Shown piece after piece: positions 12,441 through 23,869 of a stretch of 64,000 bases of DNA. The stretch spans positions 60,895,475 to 60,959,474 of the forward strand of contig JACSVZ010000007.1 in the NCBI GenBank assembly GCA_014706295.1, in the 5' to 3' direction. The stretch comes from Lycocorax pyrrhopterus obiensis. Its lineage: Eukaryota > Chordata > Aves > Passeriformes > Paradisaeidae. The notes beneath the pieces are model-generated. The model was not told where the DNA came from. It worked only from the letters and a program-made list of their open reading frames with translations, and searched no databases. Both the position numbers and the translations under genes were made by a program. Every line of letters begins with the position of its first letter. Within the stretch, counting starts at the first letter, position 1.

Positions 12441-14080
12441 TTCGAGTAGAGGAAAGGACCTCCATGCATCCTTACCCACATCCAGCGTTCTCCACCAGCC
12501 TTGTTAGAGATGAGTAAAGCAATGACCTCATTTCAAAGGGAAGGCAGATTTCTCCCACTTTTCTACAAATGCCAAGTGGCTGCAGCTGTAGGAACAGCCC
12601 CTGAAACTGCGGAGCTGAGCAGGAGCTTCCCCAGCACTGGGTCACTTCACAGCAGGTGGAAATGGCTGGGTCTGGGGTTTACACCTGAGGTGTGTGGAGG
12701 AACATTCAGGGAGACAGTGCCGGCCCAGGAGAGCCTTTGGTTCAAACACACAAAGAGCAGGCTGAGCAGCCGACACCCCAGAAGGGAACTGGGCTTGTTC
12801 CCAGTGACCCCACAGCTCTGCTCAGGACTGGAGAAGCAGTGTCAGACCTCCTGGTTCCCAGCCCAGGGACCTGTTCATGGTTAATGCTTCTTTTGAACTC
12901 TCCCTCCTTGTAGGTGACATGGCCATGGGTAGTTGTGGACATCTCCCCTCAGCAGGACGTCGGTGGGCTGAGTTTTGCAGACACAGTGGGCTTGCTGTCT
13001 CCTGGGGACTTATATTTACTCTGCCTTTCCTTGCTGTTTTCTTTAACCTAAAATAAGATGTCCCAGACTGAAGGAAGGAAAAAAAAAAAAGTGAGCATAT
13101 TTTGCTCCCAGTGTCTGGATAAACATATCACTTCCCAACCCTTAAATAGAGTTAATGGGATGAGCTGTGGGGAGCTCATTGAGATGCAGCAGCTTCAGAG
13201 GCTGGAGAGAATTGTAGAGGTGATGGGGTCCTGTTTTCTTTCTTTCTCTGCCTGTTTCCTTTCTTTTCCTGCTTGGCCGTGCCCCACACTGCAATGTTTG
13301 GGAAATCAGCCCCCATCTGCCTTGCCCAGGCTCTCCTGCGGTGCTCCTCGTTAGGAGTGAGTGGCTGTAATTAGCACAGCCCGAGCCTGCTCAGAGCTCC
13401 TCCTCGGGGGCAGCTGCTGGCTGGAACCATCTATTTTTTGCCACTACAAAACAGCGTTCATGTGCCAGCTTGTCATTTGCTCTGCCCCCGACAGGGCTCC
13501 GTCCTCCTCCTCCTCTCTGTGAGTCGGAACGAGGTCTGGGAAGGTTGGGTTTGCCTCAGAGGAGAAGCAATGATCTGTTTCAGCCTTTTGACAGTGGAGG
13601 AGTTAGTAGTTTTTTTGCTTGGATGCGTTTTTTGTCTACCTCAGACCACCTCTGCCTAGATTAAATGAAATGTTTAAATGTTATCAAGTGCAGATAGGGC
13701 TGAAATTACATCCTCCATCAGCTGCAGACAGTGCTGGCTGATTAGCCTTTCACATTTTGTCTCCCTTTAAGAATCAAAGACAGTGGGAGCAGGCTTGATA
13801 TCTCTCACAGACCCTTTCAGGAACACCCAGAGGATGAGCTTGGAGGAGAGGAGTGTCCATCAGCTCTCAAAGGTGTGCCAGAAGACCACAAGGAGAAGAG
13901 AAGACCACATAGCCCATCTCAGTATCCCAAAGACCAAGAAGAGGCACCTGCACCATGCTCTGCACCCTGGATCCTCCTGAGCATCGCCAGCCCTTTTCCC
14001 TGGTTTTGGGGAACACTAGCAGAAGCACATTTCACTTGAACAGGAGAACTTTCCTTCATTCTCTCACCTCCAAAAACTGA
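12441..14080. other. Intergenic, no gene recognised
   Basis: Unannotated sequence. Positions 13660-13790 are A/T-richer, with TTAAATG, TTATCA and CAGCTG words, and could be a small conserved element. Nothing else stands out. Confidence 0.45.
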
Positions 14081-14081
14081 T

Positions 14082-14366
14082 GACAGAATCATTTAGGTCG
14101 GAAAAACCCTCTAAGATCATCCAGTCCAACCAATTCCCCCAGCACTGCCAAGGTCACCACTGCCCCTTGTCCCCAAGTGCCACATCCACACGGCTTTCAA
14201 ATCCCTCCAGGGATGGGGACTCCAACCCTGCCCTGCACAGCCTGTGCCAATGCCTGCCCACCCTTTCTGTGGAGAATTCTTTCCTAATATCCAACTTAAA
14301 CCTCTCCTGGTGCAACTTGAGGCCGTTTCCTCTCATCCTGTCACTTGTTCTCTGGGAAATGGGTCC
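14082..14366 (-). mobile_element. CR1 LINE 3' fragment, second subfamily
   Basis: Antisense CR1 starting with ACAGAATCATTTAGGTCGG, then AGATCATCCAGTCCAACC and GCCACATCCACACGGCTT, and ending in a CTCATCCTGTCACTTGTT block. The TCCAGTCCAACC form marks a subfamily distinct from the AACCCAAACC copies. Confidence 0.92.
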
Positions 14367-16396
14367 TCCTCCTCCACTGCAATGTTCTGAATGTATGGAC
14401 CTAAAGCTGTTATCCAGTATAACCAAAACACTCATTTTCTACCACATGATCAGAGCTCAAAGTTACCAGTGCTCAGCAGCCAGACCAGCCCACTACTCCA
14501 TTTCCTCTACAATCCTGCTTCTGCCATCAAAGATTCCCATTAAGAAGTCACAGATCCATCTCCACAAGCGACACAGGGGCAGAGCAAAAGGAAACTCCTC
14601 TGTGCATCAACATTCAGCCACTAAAGCAGCCCTGCAATGTCTCTCTTCTCTTTCTGTGTGACTTTATTTTTGTTGCCTTCTTATATTTTTTCTTTACTAA
14701 TCCCCTTTAAATCTGGCCTTCTGAAAATAACCTTGCCCCTGGACAAAGAGCCCATCATCTTTGGCCCTCGTGAGCCTGACTTACCCCCTTGGGAGGTGAT
14801 CCCAGCCGGAGGGGACCTCTGGCTGCTGTTCCACCTCCAGGCTTCCCACTGACCCTGAGCCAATCTCCTGGAGGTTCTGCAGAGAAAAGCACATCCAGCC
14901 CTTTGAAACTCCCAGGAACCAGATGTCACCAGAGGCTGCCAGCCCGAGACATCTTGGTTGACAGCTCAGAGATGTTCCTGCTGCTGATGGGAAATGACCC
15001 ATGGAGCGAGGGAAGCTGCTTGGCAAGGGAAGGAGCTCAGCAGAAACAGCGTGAGTCAGCAGCCAGAACAGGCAGCAGCGGCGATGAGGACGGGCAGGGA
15101 GGGGGTTGATGGATGGGGAGACGTGAGCAGCTGATCCAGAAGCACCTCTGGAGCAGGGAATGGCTGCAGGGATGCAGGAGCTGCTCACGGAGCTGCTGCC
15201 CTGCAGCACTGGGGACCCACCTGCCGTGTTCAACCCGGAGGAGGAGATTTTCTCTCCAAAGAGGAGAGGATTTTCTCTCCGACCCAGTGGTGAAAAAAAA
15301 CCTGTTGTGGAGGGAATGGGGCATGGGTTAAGCAGCCTACCACAGTGCTTCTGAGCTACCATTTATTTACCACTGGGATTTAAATAACCTGCTCAGGGCT
15401 GGATGTGAAATATGACTGAATCAGACAGACACAGCTCAGCGGGTGAAAGCCTGAGAAGAACAAGCATCATTTCCTTCAGCTCCAGGGTAAAAGTTATTTA
15501 AGGACAAGGACTTATCCAAGGAGAGCCCCACAGTGATCTCCAAACTGTCCTCACAGCCAGTTGGCTGGAAAAGAAACCATCAAAGCATTGCTGAGCATTA
15601 GGAGCCTTTGGTGCCTGGTCCACTCTGTTTTTCAAGGCAGAAGCCCCGGGGTTGTCTACTCCCTTTTCTCCCCTCCCTCCCATACCTATCTCCACTGGTG
15701 GAGCTGAGAAACTAGGAGAAAATATGTAAAATTCAAAGCCCTCACTACATCTATTGCAAAAACATCTGCAGCACAACATCTGCAACATCTGCACTATGTG
15801 CTAAACCAGAGATCTGAGCTGTTCCTTGCACGTTTTCACACCACAGAAGTATCCAGAGGCTCAAAAATTGGTGTCCAGCCGTGCTGGCCCCCTGACTGAA
15901 GACCTTGCTGCAGGGAGGAGGAAAGGACTGTAACCTCCATTTCCCAGAGGGAAACCGGAGGGTCCAGAAAAAAACAGGTGACCTCAGTCACTTTGTAGCA
16001 GAGTCCTCATCGTTTGGTAAAGTTTCATGATGTTGTCTTAAAATAAAATGGTCTTTTATTAGAGATTTTCATAGTGCAGCAGCAGGCTGAAACTCCTGTC
16101 ATTGCACAGTTTAAAAGCCAGGCTGTAAAAGCAAAATGATACATCCCTGATCATTAATGCATCTCCAAAAAGGGCTCTCACTCCTTTGCTTTGCCTTTCA
16201 CAGCCTGGATGAGAAAAGGCTTATGTGAGCAAATCTAAAATTAATCACCTGAATGTCTTACAGATTCCCAGGTAACAAGGGCAGCTGTGAATCATTGTCT
16301 TTGCGGGATGCAGAGACATCAAAGATCATCTCTGCTCTCCTCCTGCCCTTCCCCTGCAGTTGTTGCTCCAAGACAAGAGCAAACCTCTCATCCTTA
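14367..16396. other. Intergenic, no gene recognised
   Basis: No repeats or exons recognised. Two overlapping open frames (14080-14661 plus and 14781-15362 minus, 193 codons each) have no family resemblance; the first runs through the CR1. Confidence 0.45.
16393..16396 (+). repeat. Target-site duplication CTTA (left)
   Basis: CTTA directly before the TGATGCC terminus is repeated at 16836-16839 directly after GGCATCA, marking LTR copy 1 as one complete insertion. Confidence 0.8.
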
Positions 16397-16835
16397 TGAT
16401 GCCTGAAGAGGCCTCCTAGAAACAGAGACTAGACAGGAGTAAAGGAATAAAGGTTGGTATTTATTTGAAAGGCCTTCAAAGGTACCCCTGGGGAGCCAGA
16501 GGCCACTGCCAAGATGGACCCTGAGATGGACCCCAGGCCACGAGTTCTTCACACTTTTATAGGTTTGGTTCATTTGCATATCAGGGTTAATTCTCCAATT
16601 AAAGCTTCAGTTTAATGATGTCATTTCCCCTCCGCTTGTCCCCCTTAGAGGCTCTTTGGTTTATACTTTTTGGGCCTAGGACAGTCTGGGTGTCCTTGAA
16701 GAGCAGGCCTGGAGAGGCTTTGTTATGTCTACCTAGTATGAGAGAGCAGAAATGAACAGGCTACAAGAAACTTCAGAGTTACACACTGGGCAGTACAGGA
16801 TTTGAAAAATATAAAAGTTATAACCTAAGGCATCA
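16397..16835 (-). mobile_element. Solo ERV LTR, copy 1
   Basis: A 439-bp LTR in minus orientation, bounded by the short inverted ends TGATGCC/GGCATCA. It is flanked by the 4-bp target duplication CTTA (16393-16396 and 16836-16839). On the minus strand it carries an octamer ATGCAAAT (16572-16579), a TATA box CTATAAAAG-like (16554-16561) and AATAAA (16460-16465), in the order expected for U3-R. The 4-bp duplication suggests a class I (gammaretrovirus-like) ERV. No internal viral sequence adjoins it, so it is a recombined solo LTR. It is about 93% identical to the copy at 19513. Confidence 0.9.
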
Positions 16836-19139
16836 CTTAGGTGCAGGTCTTGGAGGCAGAAACTGGGCAGCCTCACATGGATGGTCAGGAACTTGCAAAT
16901 AAATAAAATTCTACCTCTGAAGCAGGTCATGGATGGCAGATCCCTTCCCATGGCTCTGCCCCATCCCCATTTTTCTTCCCTCCGGGGCTATCAGGAAGAA
17001 ATGATCCTTCCTGAGCCACCAGGATGCTCCAGAAGTGGTTCCAGAGGCAATGAGATGAACAGGAGCCAACAGCTTAGATTGCCACCAGCAGTACCAGAAT
17101 CATTTCTACAAATGAGATATTTAGGGTTAAGTCTTGGGGTTAAGGCAACAATTTCACCTATGGAAAAGAAATATCCCTGGTGGAAAACACTCTTGGTGAG
17201 AGAGCCATGCCTGAGATCCATCTGGTAAAGACTTGCTGTCTGCAAACTCTTCACCACTGACTCCCTTGGGAATGAGAGAGGGATAAAAGGGTATTTAAAG
17301 TGTGAGCATCAGCACTGGGGCAGGCTTGATCCACATCCACTGGAGTCCAGAGGATTTCCCATTGGCTCTAGGCAGAACCCAGGCCAGCTACGCTCTGGGA
17401 ATCCTTACTGGGCTAAGGGCAATTTCCAGGCTAATGGGAGAGTCTTTCCAAGCAGGGATTAATCTGTAAAGAGAACTGGGAGCTGCAGTTGTACCATGGG
17501 GCCCTGACCCAGCAGGGCAGGTTTGGTTTGTTCAGTATTTATCTGAGCAATGGCTGCGTTTCACCCAGGTCCTGCCTCAAAAACCAGGGGAGAACCTGAT
17601 CTCCAGCCTGGCAAAGGGTGACCCTGCTGCTCACCTGCATTCCCTGGGATCCAGGCTGGAATTCACAATATCCTGCCTGCTAAGCATATACCCAGCTTTT
17701 ATCAAAGAGAGCGAGGAGATCCCTTAACCAATGCCTTTCATTGCCCTAAGAACACCCTTTCTGGAGGTTCCTTTCCCATTTTGTTCAGTCTCCTCATCCT
17801 GCTGCTGTGTTTTCCATGCTTCTGGTTTTCCCAGACATGTGAGTCTGTGCAGATCTCCCAGATCCATTGTTCCCACTCTCTCCCCCGTAACTGGAAGTTC
17901 ATCTGTTGCAGCCCATTCAAAGGAACCTTTGCAGGATAAGGATAACCACACCTGGAGCCTCTTCCACCCATCCTGGAGGCACTGCAGAGTGTACAACCCA
18001 CTCTGCAAACTTTTCCTTACTTTTCTTGTTTCCTTACCACAAAGCAGGCAAATCAGTGTTGCTCTGACTTCTCATGGCAATGAAAGTCCAGGCTGAGAAA
18101 AATATCAATCAGGTTTGAGCCCAAAAATGAAGAGGCTGAGGGAGTTATAAGCAGAAGGGGAATATTTCTCACAGGGTGCTGCAGATGACGTGGGTTCAGG
18201 GTCAGCATAGGTGGTGATCACTGTGTTTGGTGTCCCCCTTTTTGCAGAGCTGATCAGCTTTCAGTCAGTGCCTCAAACATCTTCCTCAGAGGCTTCTTGA
18301 AGGCCCTGGGCTGGTGCTGCACAGCCTTGCCAGCTCCACAGGAGATGTTTGCCAGGAAAAGTGCTTCGTTTGTTTTGTCTGAACTGGTAAGTCTGGGAAA
18401 TCAGCTTACAGCATTCCAGTTCGGAGACCCATTTCTCATAAACTCCTGAAGTCCCTTTCCTTCCAGCCTTAGCCAATCCAACACATTTGTTTCTAGGCTT
18501 AGATCCAGCAGAGAGCTTTCTTTTGAGTGCCAACAGCAAATTTTTATGACCACAAAATAAACCTTGAAATACGATCTGTTTAGATAAGCGGTGGGAATGC
18601 TGAGAGGCACTCTGTGATTTGAATCCAGAGGTGTGAATAGCTCTGCTCAAAGGACATTCAAAAAAAATGGCACCGGGGCTGTGCTGCAACTTCCAGGAGG
18701 AAACAGATCATGCTGATGCTGGTTTGAATTGTGGCTCTGCAAAAGCTGCACAGGAGCAAGAGGAGGCGCATTATGAGCAGCCCTGAAGCAATGACGAGGT
18801 CCCAGGGAGGTCAGACCCCAAAGACCTGCCCCAAACCTGTCTCCCAAGAGCTCCTTTCACAGCTCCCCAGCAGCACAACTGGTTGTATCCTGGCTGCCTC
18901 CTGCCAAGCAGGAAGAGAATCTTCCCCCACACGTCCATGGCTAAGTGGCTGTACGTGTCCCGGTGAATTTTTTTCCAGGCATTGTGCTGAAGGGATTCCC
19001 ATGATTCCAGATGAAATGTTCAACCTATTCCAGTGCCTGACCCACTCACCACCACTGCTGACACCATTACCACCGAGGTACCCAAGGTCACTCCCTGTGT
19101 AAAGCACATTTGTCTGAAAGCAAAACTGAGGAGCAGAGA
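16836..19139. other. Non-viral sequence between the two LTRs
   Basis: This 2.3-kb stretch contains no gag-, pol- or env-like open frame and no primer-binding or polypurine tract that I recognise. It is therefore host intergenic DNA, not a proviral interior. Confidence 0.6.
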
Positions 19140-19405
19140 TTATTTCTACAATGCCCTGAAAGGAGGTTGTAGCCGGGTGGGTGTTGGCCTCATTTCCTGG
19201 GTAACAAGTGATGCCTCAAATTGTGCCAGGAGACATGTAGATTGGATATTAGGAAAAAATTCTTCCCTGAAAGGTTTGTCTGGCATTGAAACAGGCTGCT
19301 CGGGGCAGTGATGGAATCACCATCCCTGGAAGTGCTCAAAAAACATGAGGATGTGGCTGCTGTGGACACGGTTTGGTGGTGAACACTGCAGTGCTGGGTC
19401 AGTGC
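19140..19405 (+). mobile_element. CR1 LINE fragment
   Basis: Sense CR1 segment: GAAAGGAGGTTGTAGCCGGG, GGTAACAAGTGATGCCTC, TTGGATATTAGGAAAAAATTC, a GCTCGGGGCAGTG block, CACCATCCCTGGAAGTG and GATGTGGCTGCTGTGGACAC. It stops before the 3' tail and is split from any longer copy. Confidence 0.9.
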
Positions 19406-19512
19406 TGTCGTGGGTTGTCACTCCTAATGCAAAACTCCACAAATACCAAAGGTCGTAGCTGGATATCAGAAATGCTCAAAGCCCACCCAGATAAGATCAG
19501 TCATGGTGGAAA

Positions 19513-19949
19513 TGATGCCCTATGAGGCCTCCTAGAAACAGAGACTAGACAGGAGTAAAGGAATAAAAGGAGGTATTTATTTGAAAGGCCTTCAAAGGTA
19601 CCCCTGGGGAGCCAGAGGCCGCTGCCAAGATGGGCCCCAAGATGGACCCCAGGTCACGAGTTCTTCACACTTTTATAGGTTTGGTTCATTTGCATATCAG
19701 GGTTAATTCTCCAATTAAAGCTTCAGTTTAATGATGTAATTCCCCTCACTTGCCCCCCTTAGAAGCTCTTTGGTTTATAGTTTTTGGGCCTAGGACGGTC
19801 TGGGTGTCCTTGAAGAGCAGGTCTGGAGAGGCTTTGTTATGTCTGCCTGGCACGAGAGAGCAGAAGTTAACAGGATACAAGAAACCTCAGAGTTACACAC
19901 TGGGCAGTACAGGATTTGAAAAATATAAAAGTTAAAACCTAAGGCATCA
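19513..19949 (-). mobile_element. Solo ERV LTR, copy 2
   Basis: A 437-bp LTR of the same family and orientation as 16397-16835, again with TGATGCC/GGCATCA ends. It has its own 4-bp duplication, GAAA (19509-19512 and 19950-19953). The same control elements are present on the minus strand: octamer (19688-19695), TATA box (19670-19677) and AATAAA (19576-19581). Because its duplication differs from that of copy 1, the two are independent insertions, each reduced to a solo LTR, and not the two ends of one provirus. Confidence 0.9.
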
Positions 19950-21721
19950 GAAATGGAAAATATTTGCACCACGTAGCCCTAGATGGAGCGATTCCTGGAG
20001 AGGAGGAGCCTGCAGTTATTTGCACAGTCAGGATATCCCAGGCTCCTGATTTCCCATCTGTGATGAACTCAGCCACCCTGGCAGCACCCTATGATGGTTC
20101 CCATCATCCCGAGGAGAAACCACCCTGCCCAGACAGACAGATGGTGACAGACAATTCAGCTCAGGGCTGAAACGCAGCTGTGGCACAGAGCCAAGCCCGA
20201 GCCATCATCAATTTGGAAACCCCAGGGAGCTGGGGATGTTTGAACTCCTGTCCTCAATCCTGCCCTGTCCTCCCCTGGGGATTCAGGGAAACCATTTAAA
20301 TCTTTGAAGCACCCCATGGTCAGGCTCCAGACCAGCTGAGCAAACCATAACCAGCTAAATCAGTGTCCAGCGGCGTGGCTGGGAGAAGGGCAGCGGTCAG
20401 CTGTGCATTAGCGGTGCTTTCCCGGGGGAGCCGTCGGCGACACGGATGAGCTCCTCCAGGAGCCATCACAGACCTCCCCACAGCGTGCAGAGGGCACTTG
20501 GCAAGGCACAGCAACACATCCTCAAATTAACAGAGACACAACAACACGGGTGGCTGCTCCCCGCGCTCCTGGGGGACGGGAGAACGCGCAGCAGATGCCG
20601 CACACCCGGCTCCAGGCGGAACAAAACGTGGCCTCCGACAGCTTTCCCGGAACACTGACACCACCAAAGGTGCTGCAGGGACAGGACCCAGTGCTGCCCA
20701 CCCTCCAGCTGAGGTGCAAGTCTCGTCATGGTTGATATTTTAATTGAAGCCCCAGGTTCTGAAGTCGATGTGGTGGTGGAGGTGGCTCCACTCTTTATAT
20801 TTCGACCAATTTCGGCCCCAATGCCTTCACTGAAGCTGGAGACATGATTCCTTGAATATTTTAGCAAATCCATATTTTGGAGACAGGCCCGAGGGCAAGC
20901 TGGAAGCCACCCTAATGAGTTGTATTCAATCACCCAGACCGCATGGATGGCTCCAAGACATGTCAGGTGTCCTGCTCTGGCACTGAGGCCCTGCCTGGGT
21001 TTCCTGGGCCTTGTGTTAAACTTCGCTGTGAATTTTTCAGAAGAAAGAACCCAAGTCCGGGAGTCCTCTCTATTTTTATCATGTTCCATCACTCCCAGCA
21101 AGAACCAGACAAACAACCCCAAGAAATGGCTTGGAAAGTCTGGACGACAAAAATAAATGCCCAGACTGTGGTTAGAGGGGCTGAGCTTGGCAGAGCCAGC
21201 TTGGGCTGGAAAACAAGCAAGCGGTTTTCCTTTAAAATAACACTGGTGCCCAGAGAGGCAGAAATGCCATCTCATGGGGTCAGGACAGCACAGATCCATG
21301 AGGCAGGAGAGAAGGACAGGTTTGGACAACCCCAGCCTCAGCATGCCCAGAGAAGTGCAATCCCTGTGCTACGTTAGCAGTCCCTTTCTCTCCCTGTCTG
21401 CCTCCTCCTTTCCCTGTGCCTCAGCCAAGCCTACATCAGGATGCACCAAAAACAAGCTTGGAAATCCTTTTTTGGCCCAACTTCAGCCCCCCGTGGGCAG
21501 GGCTGGGAAGCAGATGTGGGACACGGTGGCTTTGCAGTGACGTAACCCAGAGAAGACGTGGGTTTAGTCTCCTGCTTCACCTCACAGAGTTTCTGTGCAA
21601 CCCCGGGCAGGTGAGTGGGACACATCATCCTTTGGAGCTTCTCTTTCCTCACACCGTCTCTTTATCCACCTTATCACACCAGTTGCTGAAGATTTGCAGG
21701 TTGAAATAAATAAAATGGATA
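19950..21721. other. Intergenic with a CpG-rich patch
   Basis: Positions 20365-20660 are CpG-rich (GCGGCG, GTCGGCGACACGG, GAACGCGCAGC). A 292-codon minus-strand open frame (20466-21344) spans the patch but has no initiator context or family resemblance that I recognise. It is most easily read as an open frame favoured by GC-rich composition. Confidence 0.45.
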
Positions 21722-22260
21722 CACTGCTCTGGTGAGATTCCCACCTGCACTGCTGCACCCAGCTCTGGGACCCCCAACATCAGAAGGACGTGGAGCTGCT
21801 GGAGCAAGTTCAGAGGAGGCCACGGAGATGCTCCAAGGGCTGGAGCCCCTCTGCTCTGGAGCCAGGCTGGGAGAGCTGGGGGTGTTCACCTGGAGAAGAG
21901 AAGGCTCCAGGGAGAGCTCAGAGTCCCTTCCAGGGCCTAAAGGGGCTCCAGAAGAGCTGGAGAGGTATTTGGGACATGGGATGGAGGGACAGGAGAAGGG
22001 GAAATGGCTTCCCAGTGCCAGAGGGCAGGGATGGATGGGATATTGGGAAGGAATTCTTCCCTGTGAGGGTGGGGAGGCCCTGGCTCAGGTTGCCCGCAGA
22101 AGCTGTGGCTGCCCCAGGATCCCTGGAAGTGTCCAAGGCCAGGCTGGATGGGCTTGGAGCAACCTGGGATAGTGGAAGGTGTCCCTGCCTGTGGCAGAGG
22201 GGTGGAACTGGATGATCTTTGAGGTCCTTTCCAACACAAACCATTCAATAATTCTATGAA
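21722..22260 (+). mobile_element. CR1 LINE, longest copy in the window
   Basis: A 539-bp sense CR1 beginning CACTGCTCTGGTGAGATTCC. It continues through GCTGGAGCAAGTTCAGAGGA, GGAGAGCTGGGGGTGTTCAC and GATGGGATATTGGGAAGG to the tail CAAACCATTCAATAATTC. It includes the last part of the ORF2-to-3'UTR region but no intact coding frame. The tail CATTCAATAATT is unusual and is shared with the copy at 42391. Confidence 0.95.
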
Positions 22261-22637
22261 AAGAGCCAAGAAAATAAAACTTGTGATTTCTCCAGACCTG
22301 TTGGAAGCAAAGAATGACCTCACCAATACCCCACAAGCCAATACACTGAATTAATCTGGGCTCTGGGAAGAAGCAACACATGGACCTGTCAGGGCATCAG
22401 GTCCTTTCTGGAAGGGAATTTCTTACATAACTTGATCCTGTCAGGGTGAGAAACCCAGGTGTGTGGGTGGGATAGAACCCAGGAGCAGCTTTTCTGGAAA
22501 CTGAGATCAAGGAACAGAGGAGAGAGGAGCCACCAACATCGCCTTAGCAAGGAAAAAAATGCTCTCTAAATTAGTAGGGACCAAGTTCCCTGCCAGCTCC
22601 TCTGCTGAACACAAGTTTGACCTACAGCTGCTCATGT
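22261..22637 (+). repeat. Dispersed repeat unit copy 1 (downstream of CR1)
   Basis: This 377-bp sequence is not CR1, yet it begins exactly at the CR1 tail and is repeated at 42560-42929 with about 90% or higher identity, again directly after a CR1 tail. It contains AGAGCCAAGAAAATAAAAC at the start and GGGATAGAACCCAGGAGC in the middle. It diverges after the word CACAAGTTTGA at 22612-22622 plus about 15 bp. The family is unknown to me. Confidence 0.85.
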
Positions 22638-22814
22638 GAGCATGGAAAGTGTCTTGAACAGGGATGGGGATGGATCTACCAGGTTTCTACCTCCCCCAAA
22701 ATCCTGTCTGATGTAGAACTCTGGATATTAGTGAAGGATCCAGGAGGCTCTGGGTGCAGGGTGAAGCTCTGGCTGGCCCTGCTGGCAGAGCAAAACCCTC
22801 CTGCTCTTTACCTG

Positions 22815-23180
22815 CTGTAAATAAAGACACAGCCTACCTCGAGTCTTCTGTATTCCTGGCAACTCTTAGGGAATTCCTGCAATCCTCAGTAGTGAGAATA
22901 ATGCGATTGCCTCCTAATGTGAGATTTCCTTTGCTGGGCAAAGTACACCTAAGGGCTGCTGATGTAATTCTCTCATACTAAGCTGATTAAATGCTGAGGA
23001 GTTCGAGCCTTTTATAATTTTATTACACTAGATTCCAGAGATGAAATGAATAGGAATGACCAGACAGTGAAGGAGGCAGAGATCTGTGCCCGCAGATTTT
23101 ACAGACTCCAAATTACATTCAGACAATCCGGTGAGGTGTCTGCAAGAGCAAATCTAATAACAGAGTGTCCGTCTGTTCCA
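22815..23180. promoter_or_regulatory. Candidate conserved non-coding element
   Basis: Repeat-free, A/T-balanced sequence with words such as AATAATGCGATTG, TGATTAAATGC and AAATTACATTCAG, and no low-complexity drift. It contrasts with the C-rich, decayed surroundings. Inferred from composition only. Confidence 0.35.
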
Positions 23181-23869
23181 CAATATGGATAAACTTGGGT
23201 TATCAGGGTTGTACAGTATTAAAAGGACAATTACAAGCAGAGAACACGGAAAGGTCGTGGTATCCCAAGGATTCACGCCATCCCTTTGAGGAAGACCAGC
23301 AGCCATTAGCACTGCTTGGCCACTGGCTGCAGGGCGTTGTTAGCACCACTAATGACTTGTAGTGAGACAGGAAGGTTTCTTGGGCTGGACAGAGGATGTG
23401 AGAAATCCATTATCCCTACCCCAAAACGTCTGAGCTGGACCACATCTCTGTATGGAACCTCGTAAAGGTTTGGCTGAGTTGGAAGAGAAATCAGGTTTGA
23501 AGGCTGTTCTGAAGAAGCCTGGATAACTTTAAAAATCTGGGCAGAAACAGCAAAATGCTTCAGGGTGCAAAAAAACACCCTGTGTCATTGACTTTGGGTC
23601 AATTAGCTCCTTTCAGCCAAGCCCTTAATTTCACTCTGGCTTAGGCAAGTCAGCTGGGACAGAGATCACCATGAGGCATCTGCTTGCTGAGCTCCCTCCC
23701 GCTTCTCTTCCCAAGGAAAAGCTGGATTTATGAGTAGCTTCCAACCAGATCTCTGTGCACACCCTCGGGCCATCCTGGCCCTATTGACCACACGTTTCAG
23801 TGGCTGGACTGGGTGATTTATGCCACTCCCCAACAAAGCAGCCAGTGAGGGCCACAGACCTCACACGCG

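Noticed and set aside
18273..18689. 138-codon minus-strand open frame rich in Lys/Arg
   Set aside because: No recognised family, no splice context, single overlapping frame in ordinary intergenic DNA.
16397..19949. One provirus bounded by two LTRs
   Set aside because: Each LTR has its own 4-bp duplication, and the sequence between shows no viral interior.
21732..22244. Open frames of 108-146 codons on both strands, also echoed at 12.2, 34.2, 39.3, 42.3, 49.5 and 58.8 kb
   Set aside because: They all read through CR1 3' ends, which contain no CR1 protein-coding region here.
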